DNA of 64,000 nt from a virus. Below the pieces are notes generated by a model. That model was not told where the DNA came from. It worked only from the letters and a program-made list of their open reading frames with translations, and made no database searches. Below, in pieces: positions 1 to 7,228 of the stretch (the stretch's first letter is position 1; every line of letters begins with the position of its first letter). The position numbers and the translations under genes are program-made. The stretch lies in the IMG/VR virus record IMGVR_UViG_3300009703_000007, positions 1 through 64,000 of that record, one strand, 5' to 3'.

Positions 1-212
1 ACAGTAGCAAGACGCTCCTGCCACTCTTGATGACATAGCTCCCTTCGCCAGTTCTCCTCAACACCGCCTTTAGTTATCCCCAGCAGTCCGAATGTCGCGC
101 TAAAGTGCATACCACAGAAATGGCATACTGTTCCGTACCAAGGATCCTTGTCTAAAGGCCTTACTCCGCTAGCACCACACTCACCGCACACTTGTTTAAT
201 GCTAGAGCTCAT
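1..212 (-). CDS. Zinc-ribbon paralogue 1 (partial, runs off left edge)
   Basis: Open from an ATG at 212 to the window edge, about 70 residues visible. It begins MSSSIKQVCGECG, has a second Cys pair (VCHFCG) and the family core G-x-L-x-I-T-K-x-GVEENW. Its ATG overlaps the stop of the upstream gene as ATGA, so translation is probably coupled. The two CxxC knuckles imply one bound zinc. Function is unknown. The C-terminus lies outside the window. Confidence 0.8.
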   Translation of the reverse strand, partial: MSSSIKQVCGECGASGVRPLDKDPWYGTVCHFCGMHFSATFGLLGITKGGVEENWRRELCHQEWQERLAT

Positions 213-478
213 CTGTACAAACTGTTCCTCAGCGCAGTTAGCGCCTCAGTCAGTGACGTGTAGTACCTGTGCCCATGCTTATATCTCAGCTCATCTTCCT
301 TATTGAAGTCGGAAGCTACGTCCCACACTTCACACACTCCCGTAGCACGTATCGTTAGTTGGCCGTAAGGAGAAGCGAAAATCTCGTCACAGTCAACGCA
401 ATAAGAAAAGTAGTCGTTGTCTACGCCGCGCATAACGTTGCCGCCGCAGTGCGCACATACTTGTTCAATGCTCTTCAT
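209..478 (-). CDS. Zinc-ribbon paralogue 2
   Basis: 89 residues. Cys pairs are VCAHCG (about residues 7-12) and YCVDC (about 26-30), followed by the family core YGQLTIRATGVCEVW, a basic/aromatic C-terminal half and an end in LYR like several paralogues. It overlaps the next gene upstream by 14 nt and the one downstream by 4 nt. No enzymatic motif is seen. A protein- or nucleic-acid-binding role is inferred only from the zinc ribbon. Confidence 0.8.
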   Translation of the reverse strand: MKSIEQVCAHCGGNVMRGVDNDYFSYCVDCDEIFASPYGQLTIRATGVCEVWDVASDFNKEDELRYKHGHRYYTSLTEALTALRNSLYR

Positions 479-803
479 TGTCCTTCAACATTCGATACAA
501 CGCATCGCGCTTAGCGCGCAGCTCCTGTACTTTGATGTAGTCTCCTGCCCGCAACGGGCTACCACTCATTAAGCTACCTAGGTACGACCCTCTGTAGTGC
601 TCCAGTTCTTTGTAATTATTTCTACTATTCCAGCGCTCTTCAACGCCTTCCTTGGTTATCACCAGCGTGCCGTAGGTGGTGTGGTAGGCACCACAGCATT
701 GACTACAGGACGCGCCGTAGCGCTTACCCGACGTACTAAAAACTATGGCGTCACTACTACAGTAGCCGCACACCTGCTTGATCATAGTACCGAACGACTT
801 CAA
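465..803 (-). CDS. Zinc-ribbon paralogue 3
   Basis: 112 residues. IKQVCGYCSS opens the fold and SCSQC closes the knuckle; the core TLVITKEGVEERW is nearly identical to that of paralogue 5, also at DNA level (shared stretches near 640 and 1265). The ATG may be at 803 (MKSFGTM) or at the internal Met 7 just before IKQVC, which matches the N-termini of the other copies better. Function is unknown. Confidence 0.8.
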   Translation of the reverse strand: MKSFGTMIKQVCGYCSSDAIVFSTSGKRYGASCSQCCGAYHTTYGTLVITKEGVEERWNSRNNYKELEHYRGSYLGSLMSGSPLRAGDYIKVQELRAKRDALYRMLKDNEEH

Positions 804-1117
804 TTGTCCTCGTTGAATAGGTGTTTGCGTATTTGTGGTATGTGCTCACACGCTGCGTAGTCTGTGAATAGGGCCCGCCATCCCGTTCGGCGTAGCTCGT
901 CTAGAAGAAGCTGGTTGAAGTCTAGTGTTTCTCCTGCCGGTGTACAGTCCCAACGCTCAACAACGCCTCCCTTTGCCATTTCCAAGCACCCTACGGGACG
1001 GTAGTAAACGAGGTGGCAGTTGCTGCAAACGAAAGAGCTGAGCAGTTCTTTATGACTTATCAGCTTGATCGTTCCCACCGTATTGCAGGTGCCGCATTTC
1101 TTAGGCAGTTTAGCCAC
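800..1117 (-). CDS. Zinc-ribbon paralogue 4
   Basis: 105 residues from a GTG start at 1117 (GTG GCT AAA CTG). Cys pairs KCGTC and VCSNC are followed by YYRPVGCLEMAKGGVVERW. The C-terminal part is richer in Leu/Arg than in the other copies and ends in an acidic tail. It overlaps its neighbours by 4 and 8 nt. Confidence 0.78.
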   Translation of the reverse strand: MAKLPKKCGTCNTVGTIKLISHKELLSSFVCSNCHLVYYRPVGCLEMAKGGVVERWDCTPAGETLDFNQLLLDELRRTGWRALFTDYAACEHIPQIRKHLFNEDN

Positions 1118-1424
1118 GCCAGAGCTCTTTGTATTGGGTTTCTATTTTGTTAGCTGTGACCGCATACGCGTTCATAACGTTCCTTCCGTTACGGGATGCC
1201 ACAGGCCCTACGTCTTCATGGTTCTCCTCGAACCACTTCTCAGACTCCTGATACACCCAACGCTCTTCAACGCCTTCTTTGGTTATCCCTAGTGTTCCTT
1301 TGGGAGCCCAGAATGGCGCCAGACAGTCTCGACACTGCGGCACCAGGTAAGTAGGCGTGCTATGGGGTTTAGGCTTTAAACTTACACTACCCGCACAGTA
1401 GTCACATGTTTGTGTGAGTAAGAT
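1110..1424 (-). CDS. Zinc-ribbon paralogue 5, probable AUC start
   Basis: The conserved part can begin at a GTG at 1343, but the frame stays open upstream and contains the missing first knuckle (QTCDYCAG) that every other copy has. No ATG, GTG or TTG precedes that knuckle at the right distance. An ATC at 1424-1422 lies a few nt after a strong purine-rich ribosome-binding site (GGAGAGGAGAAGG) and gives MLLTQTCDYC, the family N-terminus. I infer a non-canonical AUC start; a sequence error is the alternative. The second knuckle is QCRDC and the core is GTLGITKEGVEERW. It ends LWRG. Confidence 0.65.
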   Translation of the reverse strand: MLLTQTCDYCAGSVSLKPKPHSTPTYLVPQCRDCLAPFWAPKGTLGITKEGVEERWVYQESEKWFEENHEDVGPVASRNGRNVMNAYAVTANKIETQYKELWRG

Positions 1425-1725
1425 AGCCTTCTCCTCTCCACAGGAGCTTGGCCTGCTTTATTAGGTATCTTACAACGTTGCCTGTCGTTGGCGAGCTTAC
1501 GCCGGCCCTTCGTATTCCGTTAACTGCTTCGGTCCAGTCATTATTGGGCTTGTCTACCCAAACCTCACTAATACCTTGGGCGCTCCACGTCAAGTACCCT
1601 GCACGCTTCCAGAATCTGGCATCACAAGCTAGACAAAACACGACAGAAAGTTTGTTCTCAACAGCGTCTGCTATGCGGACCTGGTTAGCTGTTCCGCAGT
1701 GTTTACATACCTGAACAATCTTCAC
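1402..1725 (-). CDS. Zinc-ribbon paralogue 6
   Basis: 107 residues from a GTG at 1725, with AAGGAGA upstream. VCKHCG and FCLAC knuckles, then ARFWKRAGYLTWSAQGISEVW. The LLWRG motif that ends other copies sits 10 residues from the C-terminus, so this copy has a short extension (EGYLTHTNM) overlapping the start region of the next gene. Confidence 0.8.
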   Translation of the reverse strand: MKIVQVCKHCGTANQVRIADAVENKLSVVFCLACDARFWKRAGYLTWSAQGISEVWVDKPNNDWTEAVNGIRRAGVSSPTTGNVVRYLIKQAKLLWRGEGYLTHTNM

Positions 1726-1738
1726 AGCAGTCTCCTTG

Positions 1739-2038
1739 TTAGTTGTTTAAACGTTGCCTCACTTCCTTTTGCCTGTTGACAAGCCGATTTTCGAAGTTTT
1801 CTATACCACCAAACCTTGAAGGATGCGTAGGGTAGTTTTTGGCGTAGTAAGCATCGCTGTCTCCGCAAGCCCAACGCTCAACCATGCCGTTCTCAGTCAT
1901 TATCAAACGTCCTGCAGGTTGCCAGAACATTATGTAGCATTCAGGACAATGCATAAGGCCGAAATAAGTGGCGATGCTGCCAGGAAGTACCGGGCCCGCA
2001 CAGAACCCGCATTGTTGAGGTATAGTGGTCATCGCCAT
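1739..2038 (-). CDS. Zinc-ribbon paralogue 7
   Basis: 99 residues from ATG at 2038. QCGFCAG and HCPEC knuckles, then IMFWQPAGRLIMTENGMVERW. It overlaps the upstream gene by 10 nt. The C-terminus (VRQRLNN) lacks the usual WR ending. Confidence 0.8.
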   Translation of the reverse strand: MAMTTIPQQCGFCAGPVLPGSIATYFGLMHCPECYIMFWQPAGRLIMTENGMVERWACGDSDAYYAKNYPTHPSRFGGIENFENRLVNRQKEVRQRLNN

Positions 2039-2322
2039 ACCTTTCTTTGTGCTTGGATTGCCTCAGCTATGCTCACAGCTCTTCTAGGATCCCTAGAAGG
2101 GGCTGCGTAGGTAATGGAATCCTTTACATACCACACTTCGTACACTCCATCATTACGTAGTTCCAAACGGCCTCCAGGTTGGTAATAACGTATTTTACAC
2201 GTCGTACACTCCGGAGGAGTAAGGCCAGCCTTCTGGCTGGGGTGGGGATGTTTGACACGCGACTCTACGTCAACGAAGCCTTTGCACGCGTTGCAAACCT
2301 GCTTTATGCAAATCATCGCCAC
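2029..2322 (-). CDS. Zinc-ribbon paralogue 8
   Basis: 97 residues. IKQVCNACKG and ECTTCK knuckles are separated by a His/Pro-rich loop, then YYQPGGRLELRNDGVYEVW and a C-terminal QRKVWR. The first four residues MAMI resemble those of paralogue 7 (MAMT), which suggests a recent relationship of the leaders. It overlaps its neighbours by 10 nt on each side. Confidence 0.8.
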   Translation of the reverse strand: MAMICIKQVCNACKGFVDVESRVKHPHPSQKAGLTPPECTTCKIRYYQPGGRLELRNDGVYEVWYVKDSITYAAPSRDPRRAVSIAEAIQAQRKVWR

Positions 2323-2660
2323 ACCTTTGCTTGCTTTGTTGAAAGATCAGAACGCACCTTTTTACTCCGAGCGAATCTTAGCTTAGATCGGCCTGTGTTG
2401 GTATAGTGGCGAAAACTGGACACGGATCCTACCTGCTCTGCGTCGAATTTCCTGTTGGCCTTAGGACACCAATGCTCTTCCAAGCCAGCAACGCCCATGA
2501 CGAGCTTTCCTCTGTCCATCCAGAATGTGACACAGCAGTAGTTGCAGCCTAGTACGCGCCAGGCCCCGTTCTTGCCAGGCCCTGCAAGCCTGGCTGTTTT
2601 CTTTACGGCTTCTTTGCCGCATCCTCCACAGACTTGCTTGATGTTGAGCATCCGGTCCAC
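2313..2660 (-). CDS. Zinc-ribbon paralogue 9
   Basis: 115 residues. The first knuckle is VCGGCG and the second GCNYCC, then FWMDRGKLVMGVAGLEEHW and a basic C-terminal third ending QAKVWR. Met 4 (MLNIKQVC) is an alternative start close to the family pattern. It overlaps the upstream gene by 58 nt, an unusually long overlap for this array. Confidence 0.75.
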   Translation of the reverse strand: MDRMLNIKQVCGGCGKEAVKKTARLAGPGKNGAWRVLGCNYCCVTFWMDRGKLVMGVAGLEEHWCPKANRKFDAEQVGSVSSFRHYTNTGRSKLRFARSKKVRSDLSTKQAKVWR

Positions 2661-2959
2661 CTTTTGTTTTGTGCAAATGCTACGTCTTGACTTAGCTCGT
2701 TGAGATCTACGCTGTTACTCAACGTCCGTTGGTAACGTCCCAGCTGTATAACGCCTTGTTCATAGTCCCAATGCTCTTCCACGCCTCCACTTACTAGTAC
2801 CAGAAAACCAGCGCTTTGCCAGAAGAATACGTCGCAGGTCCAGCAGCACCGCTGGCCGGGCCGTATTACGTGCACAGCGGCTTTCAGCGTATCCGGAACA
2901 TCCTCGGATAAGGTAGGCTCCCCACCGCACCCTGTACAAACTTGTTTGATACCGCTCAT
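2603..2959 (-). CDS. Zinc-ribbon paralogue 10
   Basis: 118 residues. IKQVCTGCGG, a CCWTC knuckle, then FFWQSAGFLVLVSGGVEEHW. The typical WT/WR ending appears around residue 101 and is followed by a Ser/Lys tail that lies entirely in the 58-nt overlap with the next gene. The tail may therefore be a recent stop-codon read-through extension. Confidence 0.75.
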   Translation of the reverse strand: MSGIKQVCTGCGGEPTLSEDVPDTLKAAVHVIRPGQRCCWTCDVFFWQSAGFLVLVSGGVEEHWDYEQGVIQLGRYQRTLSNSVDLNELSQDVAFAQNKRWTGCSTSSKSVEDAAKKP

Positions 2960-3243
2960 CGATACATCCCCTGCTGTAAGTTACGTAGTCTGTCTTTTAC
3001 GCTGTTTCCTACGGAACGGCCTAGTCCGTAAGATCTGTCTAACGAAACGTGGTGCGCTCCATGGTCTTCCCTGGTCCAACGCTCCTCAACGCCGTCCTGG
3101 GTTAGGCGAAGCGTCCCTGCCTTCTTGTAAATCACTGTTCCGTAGCAATGACCACACCAAAGAAAGCCTCGTTGGGGGCATATCGTGATAGGACCTCCGC
3201 ACTCAGTACATACTTGCTTAATCTTGGTGTATGTCAACGCCAT
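2956..3243 (-). CDS. Zinc-ribbon paralogue 11
   Basis: 95 residues. KIKQVCTECGG and WCGHC knuckles, then YKKAGTLRLTQDGVEERW and a C-terminal QQGMYR. Its ATG overlaps the end of the next upstream gene by 10 nt and its stop overlaps the downstream gene as ATGA. A good example of the family consensus. Confidence 0.8.
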   Translation of the reverse strand: MALTYTKIKQVCTECGGPITICPQRGFLWCGHCYGTVIYKKAGTLRLTQDGVEERWTREDHGAHHVSLDRSYGLGRSVGNSVKDRLRNLQQGMYR

Positions 3244-3632
3244 ACCTCGCCTTGGGCTTTGATTTTCCTTTGGAATATGCTTTGCTTAGCGTCGAACCAG
3301 GCCATTCTGATCGGATCACCGTGTATATCTACTTTGCGTTCTTGTCTAGCGTGCTCAGCGATTAGTTCTAGAGTTAGATCAAGCTCGTTAGGCGCAGAGA
3401 AGTGCTCTGTCAATCCGTCGGGTCCAAGCTTCAACTCCCCTACCGGCTCCTGTATTCCCTGACCGCACGTGACACATATGAGCACAGATACACAAGTGTC
3501 CTTGCAGACAACGAAACCCAGGCTCAGACTATGTCCGAACTCACAGTAGCCTGGGATTTTAAACGTCGGGTGTCGGATTCCTATATAGAGGGGCTTGGCG
3601 TGGTTTCTGCGCCTCGCCTCTTCTTTAACCAT
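3234..3632 (-). CDS. Diverged zinc-ribbon paralogue 12
   Basis: 132 residues, the longest copy. The first Cys pair is replaced by a CEFGH-type knuckle and the second is ICVTCG. The core survives as GELKLGPDGLTEHF, and the protein ends QGEVWR like copies 8 and 9. An N-terminal basic extension of about 25 residues is absent elsewhere. It overlaps the upstream gene by 52 nt. Assignment to the family rests on the core and the C-terminal WR. Confidence 0.7.
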   Translation of the reverse strand: MVKEEARRRNHAKPLYIGIRHPTFKIPGYCEFGHSLSLGFVVCKDTCVSVLICVTCGQGIQEPVGELKLGPDGLTEHFSAPNELDLTLELIAEHARQERKVDIHGDPIRMAWFDAKQSIFQRKIKAQGEVWR

Positions 3633-3868
3633 TCTGCTTCCCTCTTAGCAGAGTGTATAAACAGGTCTACAAACTCGTCTCCGCTAAAGTTCGTGCCTGG
3701 ATTGCCAAAGTTCTCAACAACTCCAGTCCTGCTTAGGCTTAGTCCCTTATTTGCGTGGTAAAACTTATGGCATGTCTGACAAAAAGCTCCGTCTGGGATG
3801 TTGTCGGTCACAATTCTTGTTGCATCGTGTCCGCAGGGCAGTCGTATAGGTATAGCGTCGCCTGTCAT
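3581..3868 (-). CDS. Diverged zinc-ribbon paralogue 13
   Basis: 95 residues. The knuckles are PCGHD and FCQTC, followed by FYHANKGLSLSRTGVVENF. The C-terminal part is a charged helix (AKREAEWLKKRR) and the WR ending is missing. It starts at an ATGA overlap with the 229-residue gene upstream, which probably heads the transcription unit that feeds the array. Confidence 0.7.
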   Translation of the reverse strand: MTGDAIPIRLPCGHDATRIVTDNIPDGAFCQTCHKFYHANKGLSLSRTGVVENFGNPGTNFSGDEFVDLFIHSAKREAEWLKKRRGAETTPSPSI

Positions 3869-4554
3869 AGAATGGGTCGGTTCTCCCCTATGGGTTCCTT
3901 GTCCACATTCTTAGTGGTGTGCTCCATAAGCTTCGCTACGTCAATGACGTCAGAGCCCTCAGGGAGCTCGGGGAGCGCATCGTCGTGCTTGTACAGTCCG
4001 TACACGTCGTTCAACACATCCGCCGTAGTATCCAAGTCCCACCACGTAGTGATCACTGTAGACTCGTGGTCGTTCAAGTAGATAGCAGTGTAAGGAATGG
4101 TGGACCCTGCCTCCTCCATAGTACGAAGGTAGGCAACGAGGCTCTTGTTGATCAGGACTATCCCTGCTGTGCGTGTGCGTATCTTGGCGAAGGGCTCAAC
4201 ACCCGGCAGCAGCGGTTTGTTGGAAGTAGAGTCGTAGCTGAACGCTGGAACAGGGTTTGGAGGGGCCCATCGCTGAGACGGAGAAGGGTGCCAGGGTATG
4301 GGTGTAGGGTTTACGTGCATGGTCTTGACTCCGGTGTTTAATATATCCTGGTAAACTCCATTCCCGGTAGTAGTGACGGTGCGCGTGTAGGCTTTGCTCA
4401 GTGTATTCTTGATATCGTCTATAGACTTGTTGAGGCTGTCCAAGCGGGCTTGGCTGTTGTCGTTGTCGTACATGGGTTTTGATCTTCCTGATAAAGTTTT
4501 GGGTGTAGCCCTACTCCAACTGTCGTACATTTCGGGCAACGCTGATCTAGCCAT
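3865..4554 (-). CDS. Hypothetical protein, first gene of the zinc-ribbon operon
   Basis: 229 residues, not recognised. A short charged helix (about residues 30-60, DSLNKSIDDIKNTLS) is followed by a Pro/Trp-rich linker (about 85-105) and an alpha/beta C-terminal half with an acidic tail. The ATG at 4554 is preceded by TGAGGA. A GGTATAAG box at 4660 and an 11-bp hairpin lie in its leader. Its stop overlaps the start of zinc-ribbon copy 13 by 4 nt, so it is likely co-transcribed with the array. Confidence 0.7.
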   Translation of the reverse strand: MARSALPEMYDSWSRATPKTLSGRSKPMYDNDNSQARLDSLNKSIDDIKNTLSKAYTRTVTTTGNGVYQDILNTGVKTMHVNPTPIPWHPSPSQRWAPPNPVPAFSYDSTSNKPLLPGVEPFAKIRTRTAGIVLINKSLVAYLRTMEEAGSTIPYTAIYLNDHESTVITTWWDLDTTADVLNDVYGLYKHDDALPELPEGSDVIDVAKLMEHTTKNVDKEPIGENRPIL

Positions 4555-4580
4555 AGTGTAGTTTTCCTCAAGCTAAAAGA

Positions 4581-4620
4581 GAGGAGAAAAGAGGGCGTCG
4601 TTGCTCCAACTTTTCTCCTC
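4581..4620 (-). terminator. 11-bp inverted repeat
   Basis: GAGGAGAAAAG (4581-4591) pairs perfectly with CTTTTCTCCTC (4610-4620), with an 18-nt loop. It lies between the 4660 promoter box and the 4554 start codon, so it may be an attenuator or leader structure rather than the terminator of the 4670 gene. The right arm contains an anti-Shine-Dalgarno-like CTCCTC. Confidence 0.5.
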
Positions 4621-4659
4621 CACCTTTCTTCAGGTGCTGAACCCTGATATTAGCAAGGA

Positions 4660-4667
4660 CTTATACC
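4660..4667 (-). promoter_or_regulatory. Minus-type promoter box GGTATAAG
   Basis: GGTATAAG on the minus strand, just downstream of the stop of the 4670-5443 gene and 105 nt before the ATG at 4554. It is the only copy with a long leader. It probably drives the 229-residue gene and the zinc-ribbon array. Confidence 0.55.
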
Positions 4668-4669
4668 AG

Positions 4670-5443
4670 TCAACCGATAGGGTTTAGAGGAAGGCGCTCA
4701 TGGAGATGCGTGAGCACCGCCAGCACTGCCTTGCTAGGATTATCCGTAGCAACCCCTGGTATCTTGATAGCAGATCCGTTGTTCATCTTGCCATCATCCA
4801 GGATGGCTCTGTTACGCGTTTCGTACTCAGGTGCGTCCAAGCCAGTAGGCTGGCACCCCACCTCGATGTCCTGGCGTATGCGGTAGATGCTGACCCAGTA
4901 TTTCTTGGCGTAGTACAGGCCCAGGACTTTGTACATACCCACGCCCGTACCTTTGAAGTATCCTCTGTAATCTCCACGCACTGCGTCTGTTTCAGTGTAG
5001 CTTGGTAGGTCAGCAGCCATCACTGCCCACTGGATAGTATCCAGAGCAGATTCAACGTCAGCATGGTTGGACATGTACTCCATCAGCACACTGAGCTGCG
5101 TTGGTGCGCTGCTATGCGTTGCAAGCATGTCCTCCCAAGCAGCCAACCCGTAAACAATGTCCTGAGGGTTGTTGAGGTATAGGCGCAGCTCTCTAGCGCT
5201 ACCTGTCCACACCTTGTTACCGAACTGCACACGCCGATGAAACTGAGCTTCTCCCTGCACGTCCCACCCTCCCAGTACCTTCCCTGGCCCCAATGACTTA
5301 TGTATCACAGGAGCGCCTTCGAGGATGCCGATGCCAGGAGGACCTTGAAGTATCTCACCAAAGGCTACCGGGCATTCGTCGTACAGTATCGGCATGTGAG
5401 AGACACTCCTGTATTCTCTTTGATGCGCGTCGTCTGTGTTCAT
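4670..5443 (-). CDS. Hypothetical protein, 257 aa
   Basis: Not recognised. Soluble, with a Gly-rich stretch near residues 30-60, aromatic-rich middle (YRGYFKGTGVGMYKVLGLYYAKKYW region) and an Asn/Pro C-terminus. The ATG at 5443 follows CGGAGAATCC. The start region carries TTATTACGG rather than GGTATAAG. An internal Met 17 is possible. No neighbour suggests a role. Confidence 0.65.
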   Translation of the reverse strand: MNTDDAHQREYRSVSHMPILYDECPVAFGEILQGPPGIGILEGAPVIHKSLGPGKVLGGWDVQGEAQFHRRVQFGNKVWTGSARELRLYLNNPQDIVYGLAAWEDMLATHSSAPTQLSVLMEYMSNHADVESALDTIQWAVMAADLPSYTETDAVRGDYRGYFKGTGVGMYKVLGLYYAKKYWVSIYRIRQDIEVGCQPTGLDAPEYETRNRAILDDGKMNNGSAIKIPGVATDNPSKAVLAVLTHLHERLPLNPIG

Positions 5444-5502
5444 GGATTCTCCGTAATAACCTAAAAGGACTTACGGGATAACCCAGCCTTGTTCGTGGCA
5501 GC

Positions 5503-5886
5503 CTACGCTACCACTTTATTTTCGTTAGGGTCGTCTGGGCCACGCTCGGCCCAGTAGTCCCAGGTGAGGACGTCCTTGGTCCAGGGCACGATGCGCTTCT
5601 CATACAGGGGCCGGACCGGGTCGCCTCTATCGAAGAGCAGCCAGTCCTGTCCCAACCGAGAATCCATGTTCACTTCCTGGCCCTCTATGAGCTCCAAGGA
5701 AGCAGGGATGAGGCGATGGGTGTAGTGGGCCTGCTCGTAAAGGTCTGCGCTGACGCCAACGTCCCCGAGACGAGATACAGCGGTAACTACGACGGTCTGG
5801 CCTTCAATCAGGCCACACTCTCGCGTGAGGATCCGGAACTGTAGTCCTTTCATCCAACCCCAAGGTACTTCGAAAGAGAACGCCAT
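5503..5886 (-). CDS. Hypothetical protein, 127 aa
   Basis: Not recognised. The first half is beta-rich and resembles a small SH3-like barrel in its Val/Gly pattern (GQTVVVTAVSRLGDVGVSAD); the second half is acidic and Trp-rich. The ATG at 5886 lies 3 nt after the stop of the 5890-6309 gene, which points to one transcription unit. The barrel suggestion is inference only. Confidence 0.65.
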   Translation of the reverse strand: MAFSFEVPWGWMKGLQFRILTRECGLIEGQTVVVTAVSRLGDVGVSADLYEQAHYTHRLIPASLELIEGQEVNMDSRLGQDWLLFDRGDPVRPLYEKRIVPWTKDVLTWDYWAERGPDDPNENKVVA

Positions 5887-5889
5887 GAC

Positions 5890-6309
5890 TTAGCCTTTCA
5901 GTGGAGGAGGAGTGAGCGTAGCGCCCGGGATGCCGAACATGTACTGGGAGAAGGTTTCGTCGCCTTCCTGGCCCATGTTGTGAAGGATGTAGTTGTCCTT
6001 GCTGTCGTTGACTTTCTCCACCAGGTAGTGGACCAAGGGGTTCTTGATACGGCCCAACGCAGTCCTGAGATCGCCGGGGTCGACTTCCGTCTTCCCAGAC
6101 AGCAACGCATCCTTGGCTTCGAGCCACACGTAGCGAAGCCCAGAAGAGCTGCCTTCGTCAGGCCACGCCGACTTTGGGTCCAACGCCTCGCAGAGACGCA
6201 TCAGCCTAGCAGCGCTGCAGCGAGGGTTCTTGGCTACCCAGGTGGGGCTGAAAGGAGGCTCCGCTCCCTTATCTACTACTGGAGTCACCTTGTGTGTAAG
6301 CTTAGCCAT
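5890..6309 (-). CDS. Hypothetical protein, 139 aa
   Basis: The frame is open to 6381, but the ATG at 6309 (MAKLTHKVTP) has a good AGGAGAAACAAGG ribosome-binding site and overlaps the preceding stop by only 8 nt, so I chose it. Helix-rich with a Cys at about residue 30. No known domain was recognised. Confidence 0.65.
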   Translation of the reverse strand: MAKLTHKVTPVVDKGAEPPFSPTWVAKNPRCSAARLMRLCEALDPKSAWPDEGSSSGLRYVWLEAKDALLSGKTEVDPGDLRTALGRIKNPLVHYLVEKVNDSKDNYILHNMGQEGDETFSQYMFGIPGATLTPPPLKG

Positions 6310-6580
6310 ACCTTGTTTCTCCTCCATTTTCCCAAGCTCGTGACACGGCACCCAGGAAGTTTTCGTTGCGTACCTCCGCAACTATTGGTTGATCACCGTT
6401 AGGTAGTACGGCCCAGCATTTCGCTGCGCACCAGTACCCACCGGACATTTTCTTGTAGTACTCCATTTCAGCGAAGTACGCCACAGAACGAACGGCGGCA
6501 ATGCCGGCGTCGCGCTCTGCGTTGTTCTGGGCTATGAAGCCTGGTTTTGTTGTCATTGGCTTATACCATTTAATTGTCAT
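6302..6580 (-). CDS. Hypothetical protein, 84-92 aa
   Basis: ATG at 6580 has no ribosome-binding site; ATG at 6556 (MTTKPGF) lies only 3 nt after a GGTATAAG box (6560-6567). If that box is the promoter, the mRNA would be leaderless or nearly so, unlike the other cassettes with leaders near 22 nt. Contains GYWCAAKCWAVL and a C-terminal NENFLGAVSRAW segment. Function unknown. Confidence 0.6.
   Translation of the reverse strand: MTIKWYKPMTTKPGFIAQNNAERDAGIAAVRSVAYFAEMEYYKKMSGGYWCAAKCWAVLPNGDQPIVAEVRNENFLGAVSRAWENGGETRYG
6560..6567 (-). promoter_or_regulatory. GGTATAAG box at the start of the 6302 gene
   Basis: Exact GGTATAAG on the minus strand, inside the first codons if the ATG at 6580 is used, or 3 nt before the ATG at 6556. 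It supports the shorter protein but leaves almost no leader. Confidence 0.4.
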
Positions 6581-6584
6581 CTAA

Positions 6585-6625
6585 AACAAGGGCTTACCAC
6601 CACGTGAAAACGTGGCTGCCTTGTT
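6585..6625 (-). terminator. Nested inverted repeat after the 6632 gene
   Basis: AACAAGG (6585-6591) pairs with CCTTGTT (6619-6625), enclosing CCACG (6600-6604)/CGTGG (6611-6615). On the minus strand it starts a few nt after the stop of the 6632-6922 gene and ends in TTGTTTTAG. Fits an intrinsic terminator. Confidence 0.6.
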
Positions 6626-6631
6626 GAGCCG

Positions 6632-6922
6632 CTACCGAGCGTCGAGCGTGGAGTAGCTTCGATCCTGCAGGAGACGTCCGTCGTAGTACAGCTTGGCCTG
6701 GCGGGGGCTGTCTTCGAACTTGATGCCCATGGCCGGGAAGGCCGGGGTCATCTTGCTGGCCCACTCCTTGATGCCGATCGCTCCGTAGAGCTTCAGCAGA
6801 GCGATGGCTCGCTTGTGCTTGGTGGGATCCGTAGGGATCCGTATACAACGCAGGCCACCCGAAGGGGCCATGAACGTCGTGTATACGTGTTCCTTACGAT
6901 CGAGGTTGTACTGAGGCTGCAT
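6632..6922 (-). CDS. Hypothetical protein, 96 aa
   Basis: ATG at 6922 with GAAGGAGGAG upstream and GGTATAAG 22 nt before it. Lys/Arg-rich small protein with an amphipathic helix (HKRAIALLKLYGAIGIKEWASKM). Not recognised. A single-gene cassette with its own promoter and terminator. Confidence 0.7.
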   Translation of the reverse strand: MQPQYNLDRKEHVYTTFMAPSGGLRCIRIPTDPTKHKRAIALLKLYGAIGIKEWASKMTPAFPAMGIKFEDSPRQAKLYYDGRLLQDRSYSTLDAR

Positions 6923-6944
6923 CTCTATTCTCCTCCTTCACAAC

Positions 6945-6952
6945 CTTATACC
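6945..6952 (-). promoter_or_regulatory. Minus-type promoter box GGTATAAG
   Basis: Exact GGTATAAG, 22 nt upstream of the ATG at 6922; the leader carries GAAGGAGGAG. It abuts the terminator stem of the preceding gene. Confidence 0.65.
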
Positions 6953-6997
6953 CTAAAAACAAGGGCTTACGCGCTAGAGCCCAGCCTTGTTTTTAGG
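6952..6997 (-). terminator. 13-bp perfect hairpin between two cassettes
   Basis: CCTAAAAACAAGG (6952-6964) pairs with CCTTGTTTTTAGG (6985-6997). It begins directly after the TAA of the 6998 gene, and its far arm overlaps the next promoter box. The clearest example of the recurrent CCTAAAAn-AAGG / CCTTn-TTTTAGG terminator type. Confidence 0.75.
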
Positions 6998-7207
6998 TTA
7001 CCTGTGGTTACCGTGCTTCAGCACCTTCTTGGCCTCTTCCCACGTCAGGCCGATGACGACGCTGCTGCCGGGATCGCCACGAACGTTCACTTCGATGCCC
7101 TGCATGCTCTCCGTCAGGTAGACCATGTGGGAGGGGGCGAAGAGACGAGCGGGGCCAGGGACCCGATCACCGCTCTTACGAGTGAATTCAACGTACCGAG
7201 TTTCCAT
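6998..7207 (-). CDS. Hypothetical protein, 69 aa
   Basis: ATG at 7207 (METRYVEFTRKSGD) chosen because GAAGGAGGTACCCAGC precedes it; six more codons are open upstream. Predicted small beta-rich protein ending in a helix (TWEEAKKVLKHGNHR). Not recognised. Confidence 0.7.
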   Translation of the reverse strand: METRYVEFTRKSGDRVPGPARLFAPSHMVYLTESMQGIEVNVRGDPGSSVVIGLTWEEAKKVLKHGNHR

Positions 7208-7228
7208 GCTGGGTACCTCCTTCACTAT

